Assembly: GCF_038066715.1 (NCBI RefSeq)
Contig: NZ_JBBUKT010000008.1
Span: 273,961-337,960, forward strand
DNA: 64,000 bases
DNA from: Luteolibacter sp. Y139
GTDB taxonomy: Bacteria; Verrucomicrobiota; Verrucomicrobiia; Verrucomicrobiales; Akkermansiaceae
Reading direction: 5' to 3'
Positions 46,905 through 56,461 of this stretch are shown piece by piece. The translations under genes were made by a program, and so were the position numbers. Below the pieces are notes generated by a model, which did not search any database, was not told the DNA's origin, and saw only the letters and a program-made list of their open reading frames with translations. Positions within the stretch are counted from its first letter, which is position 1. Every line of letters begins with the position of its first letter.

Positions 46905-47612
46905 ATGGTTGGTCCCGAAATGAACATCGTGATCCTCACCGGTGCCGGCATCTCCGCAGAGTCCGGGATCAGAACATTCCGGGACGAGGACGGCCTGTGG
47001 GAAGGCTACAGCGTGGATCAAGTCGCCACCAAGCTGGGCTTCGGCGCGAACCCCGAATTGGTGAATCGCTTCTACAACCTTCGCCGCCGCCAGCTCGCCG
47101 AGGTGGTTCCCAATGCCGCCCACACGGCTCTGGTAGAGCTGGAGGAGAAGCTCGGAAATGGCTTTCTCCTCATCACCCAGAACGTGGACGATCTCCACGA
47201 AAGGGCAGGCAGTCACCGCCTGATTCACATGCACGGCGAACTGCTCAAGTCGCGCTGCACCTGGTGTGAGATAATCTCGCCGTGCGACGGCGATCTTCAT
47301 GCCACCGACTCCTGCCGCAAGTGCCGCCGTGACATGGGCATGCGACCGGACGTGGTCTGGTTCGGCGAGACTCCCTACGAACTGGATAGAATCGGCAAGG
47401 CCCTGGAATCCGCGGACATCTTCATCGCCATCGGCACCTCGGGCATTGTCGAGCCAGCATCACGATTCTCCATCAAGGCCAAGGTCTACGGCGCCAAGAC
47501 CATCGAGGTGAATCTCAACGAAACCTCGAAGACCTCCGAGTTCGACGAGATCATCCGCGGGCCAGCCAGTGAAACCGTGCCCGCATTGGTAAGCCGCCTT
47601 CTCCAAAGCTGA
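46905..47612 (+). CDS. cobB: NAD-dependent protein deacylase (CobB-type sirtuin)
   Basis: A 235-residue sirtuin: NAD site 'TGAGISAESGIRTFRDEDGLW', 'TQNVDDLHERAGS', catalytic 'HMHGEL', zinc Cys 'CTWC' and 'CRKC', 'RPDVVWFGE', 'FIAIGTSG'. The 'FYNLRRRQL' segment keeps the Tyr-x-x-Arg pair of SIRT5/CobB-like class III enzymes, so de-succinylation or malonylation is possible as well as deacetylation. An alternative start at 46920 fits MNIVILTGAG. Host metabolic regulation. Confidence 0.9.
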   Translation: MVGPEMNIVILTGAGISAESGIRTFRDEDGLWEGYSVDQVATKLGFGANPELVNRFYNLRRRQLAEVVPNAAHTALVELEEKLGNGFLLITQNVDDLHERAGSHRLIHMHGELLKSRCTWCEIISPCDGDLHATDSCRKCRRDMGMRPDVVWFGETPYELDRIGKALESADIFIAIGTSGIVEPASRFSIKAKVYGAKTIEVNLNETSKTSEFDEIIRGPASETVPALVSRLLQS

Positions 47613-47636
47613 ACGCCGAAAGCTCGCGAGTCTTCC

Positions 47637-47719
47637 GGTCGCGTAGCGACCCAGGAAGGTAGCCGGGGACTTCAGTCCCCGGATTCCCGTGGCAAACGAT
47701 TGGTGTCGCATCGCGACAC
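47637..47719. repeat. Three short palindromes between convergent genes
   Basis: GGTCGC-GTA-GCGACC (47637-47651), CCGGGGACT-TC-AGTCCCCGG (47663-47682) and GTGTCGC-ATC-GCGACAC (47703-47719). Stems are perfect but differ in sequence; loops are 2-3 nt. The same kind of elements fill 62605-63404. They sit in a convergent intergenic gap, so partial terminator roles are possible, although no T tracts follow. Confidence 0.7.
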
Positions 47720-47763
47720 AGGAACTAACGCCACGTGGCCGCTTCGTTCCTGAAACCAGTGCC

Positions 47764-48828
<1,065 letters not shown>

Positions 48829-48995
48829 GCGCGGGAGGAAAGGGGAAGTCGCCGCCGTGGGCAAGTAGCGAGTGCAGAACGATTTGGGCGGAAAATCGAA
48901 CCGCCCGGACCCTTGGTTCGCCAAGAAACGGCAAGGAATCGGGTTTCAAGACTTGGCGATCTTGGCGTCTTGGCGGTGAATCCTTCTCCCCAACC

Positions 48996-49724
48996 GTGAA
49001 GAAAGAACGAGTCGATGCCCTGCTGGTCGCCCGCGGCCTCTGCGAATCCCGCGAACAAGCCAAGCGCCTCGTTCTCGCCGGCGAAGTCCGCAGCGGCGAC
49101 CGCGTCGTGGACAAGCCCAGCACCAAATTCCCCGAGGACGCCCCGCTGGAGGTGAAGGAAAAGCCGAGATACGTCGGCCGCGGCGGCCTGAAAATGGAAG
49201 GCGCGCTGGCCGCCTTCGGGATCGACCCCACCGGCTGGACCTGCCTCGACATCGGCGCCTCCACCGGCGGCTTCACCGATTGTCTCCTCCAGCACGGCGC
49301 GACGAAGGTTCACGCCATCGACGTCGGTACCAACCAGCTCGCCTACAAGCTCCGCACCGACCCCCGCGTCGTCGTGAAGGAGCAGTTCAACGCCCGCGGC
49401 CTCGAAGTCAAAACCCTCGGCGAAAAGGTCCGCATGATCGTCATGGACCTCTCCTTCATCTCGCTGACGAAGATCCTCCCCGCAGCCTTCGGGGTCCTCG
49501 AAGACGGCGGCTCCATCGTCTGCCTCATCAAGCCCCAGTTCGAGCTCGAGCGCGAAGACATCGGCAAGGGCGGTATCGTCCGCGACCCCGAACTCCATCA
49601 GCGTGCGGTCGACAAGATCCACACCTTCATTACCGAAGAACTCGGCCGGGAATGGAAAGGCCTCATCGACTCACCCATCACCGGCACCGACGGCAACCGC
49701 GAGTTCCTCGCGTGGCTGGGATAA
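48996..49724 (+). CDS. tlyA: TlyA-family RNA methyltransferase
   Basis: A 242-residue protein: N-terminal S4 domain 'RVDALLVARGLCESREQAKRLVLAGEVRSGD', then a FtsJ-like methyltransferase domain 'YVGRGGLKMEGALAAF', 'CLDIGASTGGFTDCLLQHGATKVHAIDVGTNQL', 'MDLSFISLTKILPA', 'CLIKPQFE'. TlyA methylates 2'-O of 16S/23S rRNA cytidines. It starts at GTG 48996 and is divergent from aroG. Length is usual for the family. Confidence 0.92.
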   Translation: MKKERVDALLVARGLCESREQAKRLVLAGEVRSGDRVVDKPSTKFPEDAPLEVKEKPRYVGRGGLKMEGALAAFGIDPTGWTCLDIGASTGGFTDCLLQHGATKVHAIDVGTNQLAYKLRTDPRVVVKEQFNARGLEVKTLGEKVRMIVMDLSFISLTKILPAAFGVLEDGGSIVCLIKPQFELEREDIGKGGIVRDPELHQRAVDKIHTFITEELGREWKGLIDSPITGTDGNREFLAWLG

Positions 49725-49733
49725 AGGATCAGC

Positions 49734-50057
49734 CTAGGATTTTGCCTGATCTTGAGTGGTAACCCGGCTCGGCCAGCCTTCCCGGGTAAGCTTGTGAACG
49801 GTTCCATCGTCGGTCATCTGGCGGTAAGTCCCATTTCCCGCGGTATTGCTGCCAGCGACCTGATTGTATCGAGCAACGAATTGTGAGCGGAGTTCCCAAG
49901 TCAGGAAGCAACTTCGATGCATTCCCGCGTCAGAAAACCTCCAAAGCGGATCACTAGGTTCTCCAATGAAGTGTGAAGTGGCAACCAAGTCGTCCGCTCG
50001 TTGAAGGAGTTCGCTGCAAATGGGGCACCGGCTATGACCGAAAGCGATTATAGCCAT
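49734..50057 (-). CDS. Hypothetical Cys/His-containing protein
   Basis: A 107-residue protein with 'SRCPICSELL' near the start and 'MHRSCF' in the middle: a possible CxxC...HxxxC zinc site. The C-terminus is charged. No family recognised. It lies 12 bp after hisH on the same strand, but is not a histidine biosynthesis gene. Confidence 0.5.
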   Translation of the reverse strand: MAIIAFGHSRCPICSELLQRADDLVATSHFIGEPSDPLWRFSDAGMHRSCFLTWELRSQFVARYNQVAGSNTAGNGTYRQMTDDGTVHKLTREGWPSRVTTQDQAKS

Positions 50058-50069
50058 TGTAGCAGACGG

Positions 50070-50696
50070 TTAGCCCTCCACCAGCGCCCTCACCTCCAGG
50101 AAATTCCCTAACAGCTTCAGCCCCGCCTGCTGGCTCTTCTCCGGGTGGAACTGCGTCGCCACCACCGCTCCCGAGCGGATCGCACTCGCGAAGGTCTCGC
50201 CATACTCCGTCGTCATCGCGATGATGTTCTCATTCTCCGGCACCGGGAAATACGAGTGCACGAAGTAGAAGTAGGGCTCGCCGCCAAGTCCTTCCCACAT
50301 GGGATCCGCGAGCTTTACCGGCACCGCCGAGTTCCATCCCATGTGCGGGATCTTGCGGCCGTCTTCGGTGAAGCGCTGCACCTTCCCGCGGAACACGCCC
50401 AGCCCGGGCACGCCCGGAGCCTCCACGCTTTCCTCGAAGAGAATCTGATAGCCGAGGCAGATACCGAAGTAGGGCCTGTTAGAAGCGGCCCAATCCCGGA
50501 TCGCCCCGGTCAAGCCACGCTTCTCCAGCTCGCCCATGCAATCGCCGAACGAGCCAACGCCCGGAAGGATCAAGTGCGTGAGCTCCTCCATCTCCTCCGC
50601 TGAGGAAACCAGGCTGAACTCCACACCCAGCGCCTGCACCGCATTGGCCACGCTGCGCAGGTTGCCTGCGCCGTAGTCGATGATGCCGACCTTCAC
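50070..50696 (-). CDS. hisH: Imidazole glycerol phosphate synthase glutaminase subunit
   Basis: A 208-residue class I glutamine amidotransferase: 'IIDYGAGNLRSVANAV', 'HLILPGVGSFGDCM', catalytic Cys in 'GICLGYQILFE', and His/Glu in 'ATQFHPEKSQQAGLKLLGNF'. It makes ammonia for HisF. Overlaps hisB by 4 bp (ATGA). hisA and hisF are not adjacent here. Confidence 0.95.
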   Translation of the reverse strand: MKVGIIDYGAGNLRSVANAVQALGVEFSLVSSAEEMEELTHLILPGVGSFGDCMGELEKRGLTGAIRDWAASNRPYFGICLGYQILFEESVEAPGVPGLGVFRGKVQRFTEDGRKIPHMGWNSAVPVKLADPMWEGLGGEPYFYFVHSYFPVPENENIIAMTTEYGETFASAIRSGAVVATQFHPEKSQQAGLKLLGNFLEVRALVEG

Positions 50697-51283
50697 AGTG
50701 CCTCCTTCGTGCTCGGAATGCCCTTCACCCGCGGATCGCGTTCACAAGCCTCGCGCAAGGCACGGGCCAGACCCTTGAAGATCGCTTCGGCGATGTGGTG
50801 GCCATCGCGGCCATACAGCACCTCCACGTGAATGTTCGCCCGCAAGTTCGACGCCAGCGCACGGCAGAATTCCTCCACCAGCGTGAATGGGAAATTCGGC
50901 GCCGACGGCGTGTTCGGCGCCGCGCGGAATTCCAGGTGCGGCCGATTGCTGAGATCCACCACCACGCGGGCGAGCGTCTCATCCATCGGCAGATAGCAGC
51001 AGCCGTAGCGGCGGATGCCCCGCTTGTCGCCCAGCGCTTCCCGCATCGCATCGCCGAGCGTGATGCCGGTGTCCTCCACCGTGTGGTGGAAATCGACTTC
51101 CAGATCGCCCTTGGCGTCGAGATTCAGGTCGAACAGCCCGTGCCGCGAGAACAGCGTGAGCATGTGATCGAAGAATCCGATCCCCGTGGAGATGCTGGAC
51201 GTGCCCTCTCCATCGAGGTCGATGGAAAGGTCGATTTTAGTCTCCGCCGTTTGGCGGTTCTGGCGGGAAGAGCGGCTGAACAT
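50693..51283 (-). CDS. hisB: Imidazoleglycerol-phosphate dehydratase
   Basis: A 196-residue protein: 'RQTAETKIDLSIDLDGEGTSSISTGIGFFDHML', 'FHHTVEDTGITLGDAMREALG', 'LVEEFCRALASNLRANIHVEVLYGRDGHHIAEAIFKGLARALREA'. The two His/Glu pairs bind Mn2+ for the sixth step of histidine synthesis. A monofunctional dehydratase, without a phosphatase domain. Followed by hisH with a 4-bp overlap; a PTPDL-like gene is upstream. Confidence 0.95.
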   Translation of the reverse strand: MFSRSSRQNRQTAETKIDLSIDLDGEGTSSISTGIGFFDHMLTLFSRHGLFDLNLDAKGDLEVDFHHTVEDTGITLGDAMREALGDKRGIRRYGCCYLPMDETLARVVVDLSNRPHLEFRAAPNTPSAPNFPFTLVEEFCRALASNLRANIHVEVLYGRDGHHIAEAIFKGLARALREACERDPRVKGIPSTKEAL

Positions 51284-51289
51284 GGGAAA

Positions 51290-52354
51290 TCAGTTGGACG
51301 GGGCAGGAGCAGGTGCCGCCTTCGTGAGGATGTCCACGTAGGGCTGCGGCAGGCTGGCGCTGCGGGCGTTCGAAAGGGCGGTGGACACATCCTGCTGCGT
51401 GGCGCCGGTCTTGGTCACGGCGGCCCAGGCGGCGTCATAGGCTTCCTCCGTCTTCGGCAGGTTGGCGGTCGGGGTAGTTTCCAAGCGGCGGATCTCGGTC
51501 TCCAGGTTGCGCTTGGTCTCTTCCAGCGGGGCCTTCACATAGGCATCGAGCGGCGGCCACTTGTGACCGGCGGCCTTGTCCTTCTCCAGCCGGGCCATGT
51601 ACTCGTCCAGCTCCTCCTGGAGCGCCGAATTGCTCATGTTGCGGTCCGAGCTGGACATCGCGGCCAGTCCTTCGGCGCGCTTCTTCGTCCGCGCATCGAA
51701 GCTGGCGAGGCTGGAGCTGACAGCGGTGAGCTGCGCCTTCATCAGCTTCACCACGTAGGGAATATTCTCGCGGTAGGCGGTGCTCCCCTGGAAGCCGGTC
51801 TCCAGCTTCGTCCACGCACGCAGCGCGCTGACCGGGTCGCCCTTGTCAGCCGCGGCCTTCATCTCGGCGGCTTGGATGCCGGCATCCAGCGCATACGCCT
51901 TCGGCAGGCGGTCGTTGGCGGACATCAGCTTGCCTTCGAACTTGATGCCACCGGCGTTCACCACATCCATTTCCTTCTGCAGCGCCGCCAGCACCTTGAG
52001 CGCTTCACCCTTCTTCGGGCTCTGCGGGTACTTCTTGATGAATGCCTCCACCTTGTTCGCCTGTGCGTGATAGACCTCCGCGGTCTGCAGGTCCGGAGCG
52101 GGCACCAGCTTCGCGATTTCAGGGAACTCCGTCTCGTCCTTCCGCTCCGCGGTTTGGTTCACCACGTTCGCTTTCGGGACACGGCGCTCGTCCTTGATCG
52201 ACTTGGTGACCTGCACCGAGATGATGTAGTCGCTCCCGTCTTCCTTGACGATGGTGCCCTCGAACTTGGTGCCATCCTTCAGCTCGAAGGTATCGGCCGA
52301 GACGCTGGCGATGGCGAGCAGCGGAAGGTAACGGAAAAGGCGGTGGGCTTTCAT
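51290..52354 (-). CDS. PTPDL-family secreted protein
   Basis: A 354-residue protein starting MKAHRLFRYLPLLAIASVSA (signal). 'DTFELKDGTKFEGTIVKEDGSDYIISVQVTKSIKDER' and 'LVPAPDLQTAEVYHAQANKVEAFIKKYPQSPKKGEALKVLAALQKE' match the PTPDL family of Verrucomicrobiota (the motif appears as 'PAPDL'). Long helices follow ('NSALQEELDEYMARLEKDK'). Function unknown; probably envelope-associated. Confidence 0.7.
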   Translation of the reverse strand: MKAHRLFRYLPLLAIASVSADTFELKDGTKFEGTIVKEDGSDYIISVQVTKSIKDERRVPKANVVNQTAERKDETEFPEIAKLVPAPDLQTAEVYHAQANKVEAFIKKYPQSPKKGEALKVLAALQKEMDVVNAGGIKFEGKLMSANDRLPKAYALDAGIQAAEMKAAADKGDPVSALRAWTKLETGFQGSTAYRENIPYVVKLMKAQLTAVSSSLASFDARTKKRAEGLAAMSSSDRNMSNSALQEELDEYMARLEKDKAAGHKWPPLDAYVKAPLEETKRNLETEIRRLETTPTANLPKTEEAYDAAWAAVTKTGATQQDVSTALSNARSASLPQPYVDILTKAAPAPAPSN

Positions 52355-52406
52355 GATGGGCAAAACAATCCGACGCCTCCGGTGGGATGCGAGAGGAAAA
52401 ATCGCG

Positions 52407-54560
52407 TCACGGTCTGGTAGTTGCGACCGCGGCGGCCAATTCGGCCGGATTGGCGGGGGTGACAGTGCTGCCATCCGGGCGGAGAATCTTCGCGGTAGCA
52501 CCCTTCCCGATCCGCCTCGCGATCCGGTCGAGCGGCAATTTCGCGGCCGCCTCACGCCACTCCGCACTGGGATTGGCGGGTAGCTCGACGATCACCCGCG
52601 ACCGGCTGAAGGAGGCTGCCAGCAGCGAATCGCTCACCACCACCGGCTGGCTTTCCAGCGGCGGCAGGGATCGGGCCAGCTTCGCCATTTCCGGCGGCGG
52701 CGGCTGTCCCAGCGCCTCCAGACGAGCCGCGTTCATCCGCATCAGGCCGGCGGTGGAGTCGTCGAAAAGCATGATTCGGTCGGTGAGGGGGAGCGTCAGC
52801 GGCGTCGAGGCAGGCCGTGCCTCCAGCAGGCGGCCGTCCTTGTCGGTGAATTGCTCCGCCACCACCGTCGCCAGATCTCCGGCCCAGAGCCGCCACGAGT
52901 CGTCCAGCGTCACCTCGGCCAAATCCAGCGCCGCTTGAATGGCCAGCGCATAGGTGAAGGCCCGCGCATCTCCGACTGCTTCCGGGACCGGCGGGCCTTG
53001 CTCGATCAGCAGATTGTCCTTGGAAAAGGCTTCCCGCGACCGTTTGGCGAGATTGAGCGCCTTGTCCCGCCAGGCGGCCTCACCCGTCGCCGTGAAGAGG
53101 GCCACATAGGCGGACACCATCCGGAAGCTCGGCGAGGCGGCTCCTGCGGTGGCCGGTGCTGGCTCCGGCGTCCTGGCGCGGCGCGCCTCCAGCAGCTTCT
53201 TCCGCCCGCTTTCAAGCAGTGCTGCTGCCTGCGCCGCATCCACCTTGGCCTTGGCTGCCGCTTCCGCCAGTGGCACCCGCGCGCTGAGCGAATTCAGCCG
53301 GAAAAACTCCTTCATCGGGTCCGCCTCCATGGCCATGTTGCCCAGATCCTGCACGCCACAGCGCGCCTTCCACAGCGCGGCCTCTTCAGGAGTCAGGGCG
53401 GCATCGATTTGTTCGCGACTCCACAGCAGGTTGCGCAGGTTCGTGGGTGCCGGCTGGCGTTGGTTGGAGAAGAGCCCATCCTGGGTCGAGTATTGCTCCT
53501 CGGCGAATTTCACCGCACCTCGCGCCACTTCGAGCGGTCGCGCCTCACCCGTTGACGCCTGTAGGCTGACCAGGGCCCGCGCGGCCCGAGCCTGCGTCAT
53601 GCAGGTCCTCTGCGGCAGCGGGAGTTCCCACGAATTCCCGCGCCGGATCGAATAAACGCCGCCATCCAGCGGATCGACCATCGCGCTATTGAGCACATGC
53701 TTGCCGAAGCCCGTCACCGCCTCGCGGCAACGTCCGGCCACTTCCGCCGGGATCGCCGGATCGTTTGCGGACGAGGCCAGGCACTGCAAGCTCCCCAGCG
53801 GAAATAAGCCACCGGCACCCGAAAGGATCCCGATGTCTGCCTCATACTGGCTGCTCAGCTGCCGCGTCATCCGGATCAGGAAAGCATCGCGCCCTGCGGC
53901 ATCCACCACCGCGTCGGGGAGAATGATCTGCTTCAGCCGCCTCTCATGGTCCGTCTTGCTGTTGCGGAGCGTGAAATCAGGATCCTCCGTCCACATTTTC
54001 GTGACCAGGTCGATCGCCTTGTCGAAGACATCCCGGAAATCACCGCCATTGGGCTGTCCGCAAATGATCGGCCGCCACGCGACCTCGCTGCCTTCCGGCG
54101 ACATCACCAGCAGGAAGGGGAAGCTGAGGCCGCTCGACTTGCTCTCCTCGCTCAGCAGGGCCGCAGCCACGCCGCATTCGCGAGCGGATTCCAGGTCCAC
54201 TAGCACCGGGATGAATTCCCCGTTGAGCCGGGACACGCATTTCGGGTCGCGGTCGATCGCGTCGAGCGCCTCCAGACACCCCGGATACTGTGAGCTTCCG
54301 ACCAATACCACCACCAGTCGCTTGGCATCCGCCGCCCGCTTGAGCAGCTGTGGCTCCCACTGCTGCCAGTGAACCGGCGAATCCTTGCGGGCGGCCAGCA
54401 GGCCCTGAGGACCGTTGACCATCCGGTTGACCTGCATTTCCGGCGCCAGCACGGGCGGGGGTGCCCCGGCCTTTCCAGCGCTAATCTCTTCTTTCCGGCA
54501 GGAGGAAAGGGAGACCGTCAAGGCGAGCAAACCGACGGCGGGAAGACTGGCTTTCGTCAT
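52407..54560 (-). CDS. Thioredoxin-like lipoprotein with DUF255-like layout
   Basis: A 717-residue lipoprotein from ATG 54560 (lipobox VSLSSC near residue 21). Residues 45-190: a thioredoxin-like domain, 'KDSPVHWQQWEPQLLKRAADAKRLVVVLVGSSQYPGCLEALDAI' as in DUF255/YyaL proteins, with a single Cys rather than CxxC. The rest is an alpha/alpha-toroid-like set of helices ('TRQLSSQYEADIGILSGAGGLFPLGSLQ', 'RAFTYALAIQAALDLAEVTLD'), as in N-acylglucosamine-2-epimerase-like domains. Likely a surface or periplasmic relative of YyaL. Divergent from parA across 105 bp. Confidence 0.65.
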   Translation of the reverse strand: MTKASLPAVGLLALTVSLSSCRKEEISAGKAGAPPPVLAPEMQVNRMVNGPQGLLAARKDSPVHWQQWEPQLLKRAADAKRLVVVLVGSSQYPGCLEALDAIDRDPKCVSRLNGEFIPVLVDLESARECGVAAALLSEESKSSGLSFPFLLVMSPEGSEVAWRPIICGQPNGGDFRDVFDKAIDLVTKMWTEDPDFTLRNSKTDHERRLKQIILPDAVVDAAGRDAFLIRMTRQLSSQYEADIGILSGAGGLFPLGSLQCLASSANDPAIPAEVAGRCREAVTGFGKHVLNSAMVDPLDGGVYSIRRGNSWELPLPQRTCMTQARAARALVSLQASTGEARPLEVARGAVKFAEEQYSTQDGLFSNQRQPAPTNLRNLLWSREQIDAALTPEEAALWKARCGVQDLGNMAMEADPMKEFFRLNSLSARVPLAEAAAKAKVDAAQAAALLESGRKKLLEARRARTPEPAPATAGAASPSFRMVSAYVALFTATGEAAWRDKALNLAKRSREAFSKDNLLIEQGPPVPEAVGDARAFTYALAIQAALDLAEVTLDDSWRLWAGDLATVVAEQFTDKDGRLLEARPASTPLTLPLTDRIMLFDDSTAGLMRMNAARLEALGQPPPPEMAKLARSLPPLESQPVVVSDSLLAASFSRSRVIVELPANPSAEWREAAAKLPLDRIARRIGKGATAKILRPDGSTVTPANPAELAAAVATTRP

Positions 54561-54665
54561 GGAAGGGAAGGGGCTGATGCGTGGCAGTAGCAGCTTGCAG
54601 AAAAGGCTTCCGTGCTTACAAGCCCTAGCTAGGCTGCGGCAGCGAATTTTCCGTAACCAAACAGT

Positions 54666-55466
54666 GTGATCAGTATTGCGGTTTCCAGTCAGAAAGGAGG
54701 CGTGGGCAAGACCACCGCCTCGATCAATATGGCTCATGCCTTCGCCCGTGCCGGGCTGCGAACCCTGCTCGTGGACGCAGATCCTCAAGGCTCGGTGGGG
54801 CTCTCGCTGACCCGCCAGTCGCGCATGCTTTCCGGCTTCTACGACTACCTCGCCGATCCCGGTATTCCGCTGGAGCGGCTGCTCGTCCCGACTCGCTTGG
54901 AAACCTTCACCTTGGTCGCTGCCGGCCAGGCCAGCGACTACGAGGTCGGCGGTGCTCCCACCGGCGCTCACCTCGCCCGCGTCCGCGGTTTCCTCCGCGC
55001 CGTCGAGGCCCGCGGCTTTGACATCTGCCTCATTGATACGCCCGCCGGTCTCTTCGGTCTCACCGCGGATATCATCGCCTCCAGCGATGCCGTGCTGGTC
55101 CCGCAACAGGCCGAGCCTCTCGGCATCCGCTCCGTCCCGAAGATGCTGGAAGGACTCAATCGCCTCCGCGTCATCCATCCGCGACTCATCGTGCTCGGCG
55201 TGCTGATGACCATGGTCCAGAACGACATGGCGGAGAGCCGCGAGTCCGTGAATGCCCTCCGCCAGCTCCTGCCGGGCGATCTCGTGCTGCGCACCATGAT
55301 CCCGCGCGATGCCCTGTTCGTGAAGGCCAGCGCCCGCGGCCTTCCCGTCGGCGTGCTGGAAGACGGGGCAGGGGCCTTGGCGGTCTTCGATGCCCTGCGC
55401 GCTGAAATCGAAGCCAAGCTCGAACGTTCCGGCCACACCTCCCTCCGCCGCGATGGATCCGCTTGA
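54666..55466 (+). CDS. ParA/MinD-like ATPase
   Basis: A 266-residue P-loop ATPase: deviant Walker A 'KGGVGKTT' (residues 10-17), 'LLVDADPQGS' (38-47), 'LIDTPAGLFGL' Walker B, and 'VLGVLMTM' near the C-terminus. There is no ParB or parS site beside it. It overlaps by 14 bp the next gene, which has a Roadblock-like domain, so it is probably an orphan positioning ATPase for a protein cargo rather than a chromosome partition gene. The start is GTG. Confidence 0.85.
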   Translation: MISIAVSSQKGGVGKTTASINMAHAFARAGLRTLLVDADPQGSVGLSLTRQSRMLSGFYDYLADPGIPLERLLVPTRLETFTLVAAGQASDYEVGGAPTGAHLARVRGFLRAVEARGFDICLIDTPAGLFGLTADIIASSDAVLVPQQAEPLGIRSVPKMLEGLNRLRVIHPRLIVLGVLMTMVQNDMAESRESVNALRQLLPGDLVLRTMIPRDALFVKASARGLPVGVLEDGAGALAVFDALRAEIEAKLERSGHTSLRRDGSA

Positions 55467-56100
55467 ACCATGGGTCGATGCCTCGGCGGTCCGCCGTCTC
55501 GCCGAAAGCCTGCTCGCTGATCGCAACGAGCCGGCAGTAGCCGACTCGCCGGACGCCGGCTTCGGCACCGACTTCGTCGGCTTCGCCGGTGGCGCACCAC
55601 GACCGGTCGCTTCACCACCACCAGCGCCTGCACCGCTCGCGGCCCAGGTTCGGGATTTGCCGGACGATGAAGTCTTCGAATCCGAGCTGGATGATTCTCT
55701 GCCCCCGGTGCCTGCGCCAGCACCCGTCGAGCCCCTCCCGCCCGGCCGCGGCCCGCTGCTCGTCCGCCTCGCCCGTTTCCGCGATGCCCTGATCCGCCAC
55801 ACCGGTGCCCGCGGCGTCTTCATCCTCGATCGTGAGGGCAAGCCCGTCATGGAAGACCCCGCCTACGCGCGCATGCACTTCCTCGCCCGCAGCCTCGCCC
55901 AAGCCTACCGCCCGGTCGCCGGCCAGGCCGGCAACGTCCACGTCAAAATCGGCGCGAACGAAGTCCTCGAAGTCGTCCCCGTCGAAACCCCCTTCGGCTG
56001 GCTCGTCCTAGGCACCGTCGTCCCTCGCCCGCTCACCGCCGTCGTCGTCGCCGAAATTGCCGCCGCGCTAAAGCAAGCCGCGACGCCGGAAGGCGCGTGA
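55453..56100 (+). CDS. Pro/Asp-rich protein with Roadblock/LC7-like C-terminus
   Basis: A 215-residue protein from ATG 55453. N-terminal 95 residues: disordered, rich in Pro/Ala/Asp ('DLPDDEVFESELDDSLPPVP'). C-terminal 110 residues: 'LVRLARFRDALIRHTGARGVFILDREGKPVMED ... LARSLAQAYRPVAG ... VHVKIGANEVLEVVPVETPFGWLVLGTV', a Roadblock/LC7 (MglB-like) pattern. The 14-bp overlap with parA suggests one protein complex, perhaps a polar or matrix-positioning switch. No GTPase partner (MglA) is visible. Function inferred. Confidence 0.6.
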   Translation: MDPLEPWVDASAVRRLAESLLADRNEPAVADSPDAGFGTDFVGFAGGAPRPVASPPPAPAPLAAQVRDLPDDEVFESELDDSLPPVPAPAPVEPLPPGRGPLLVRLARFRDALIRHTGARGVFILDREGKPVMEDPAYARMHFLARSLAQAYRPVAGQAGNVHVKIGANEVLEVVPVETPFGWLVLGTVVPRPLTAVVVAEIAAALKQAATPEGA

Positions 56101-56110
56101 GTTCGCAGCC

Positions 56111-56395
56111 ATGAACGTCAACGGCTTTCCCCTTCGTTGTCCCCATTGTGGTGGCGATTCATTCAAGCGAAGTCGGCTGCCCATGGGTGGTCCCGGGTTG
56201 TCCCTCTTTGGTTTCGAATTGATGGGCGAGGATGCTGTGGTTTTCACCTGTCGCACCTGCAATCGCATCGAGCTGTTCGGCAGCGCCCACACGACCGAAG
56301 TCGATCTTCGGGGTAAGTCCATCGACTGCGATCGTTGCGGCACCTTGATTCCTGCGACCGCTGGCGTTTGCCCGAATTGCGGCCAGCCAAAGTGA
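56111..56395 (+). CDS. Zinc-ribbon protein
   Basis: A 94-residue protein with four Cys pairs: 'CPHCG', 'CRTCN', 'CDRCG', 'CPNCG'. Two zinc-ribbon modules flank a central 'DAVVFTCRTCNRIELFG' segment. It starts 10 bp after the Roadblock gene, so it may belong to that operon. Function unknown. Confidence 0.65.
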   Translation: MNVNGFPLRCPHCGGDSFKRSRLPMGGPGLSLFGFELMGEDAVVFTCRTCNRIELFGSAHTTEVDLRGKSIDCDRCGTLIPATAGVCPNCGQPK

Positions 56396-56461
56396 CGCGT
56401 CATCACTCTCCCAAACACTCCAATTGATGATTGGAAGATGGGTGATTGATGATTTCCCCAC

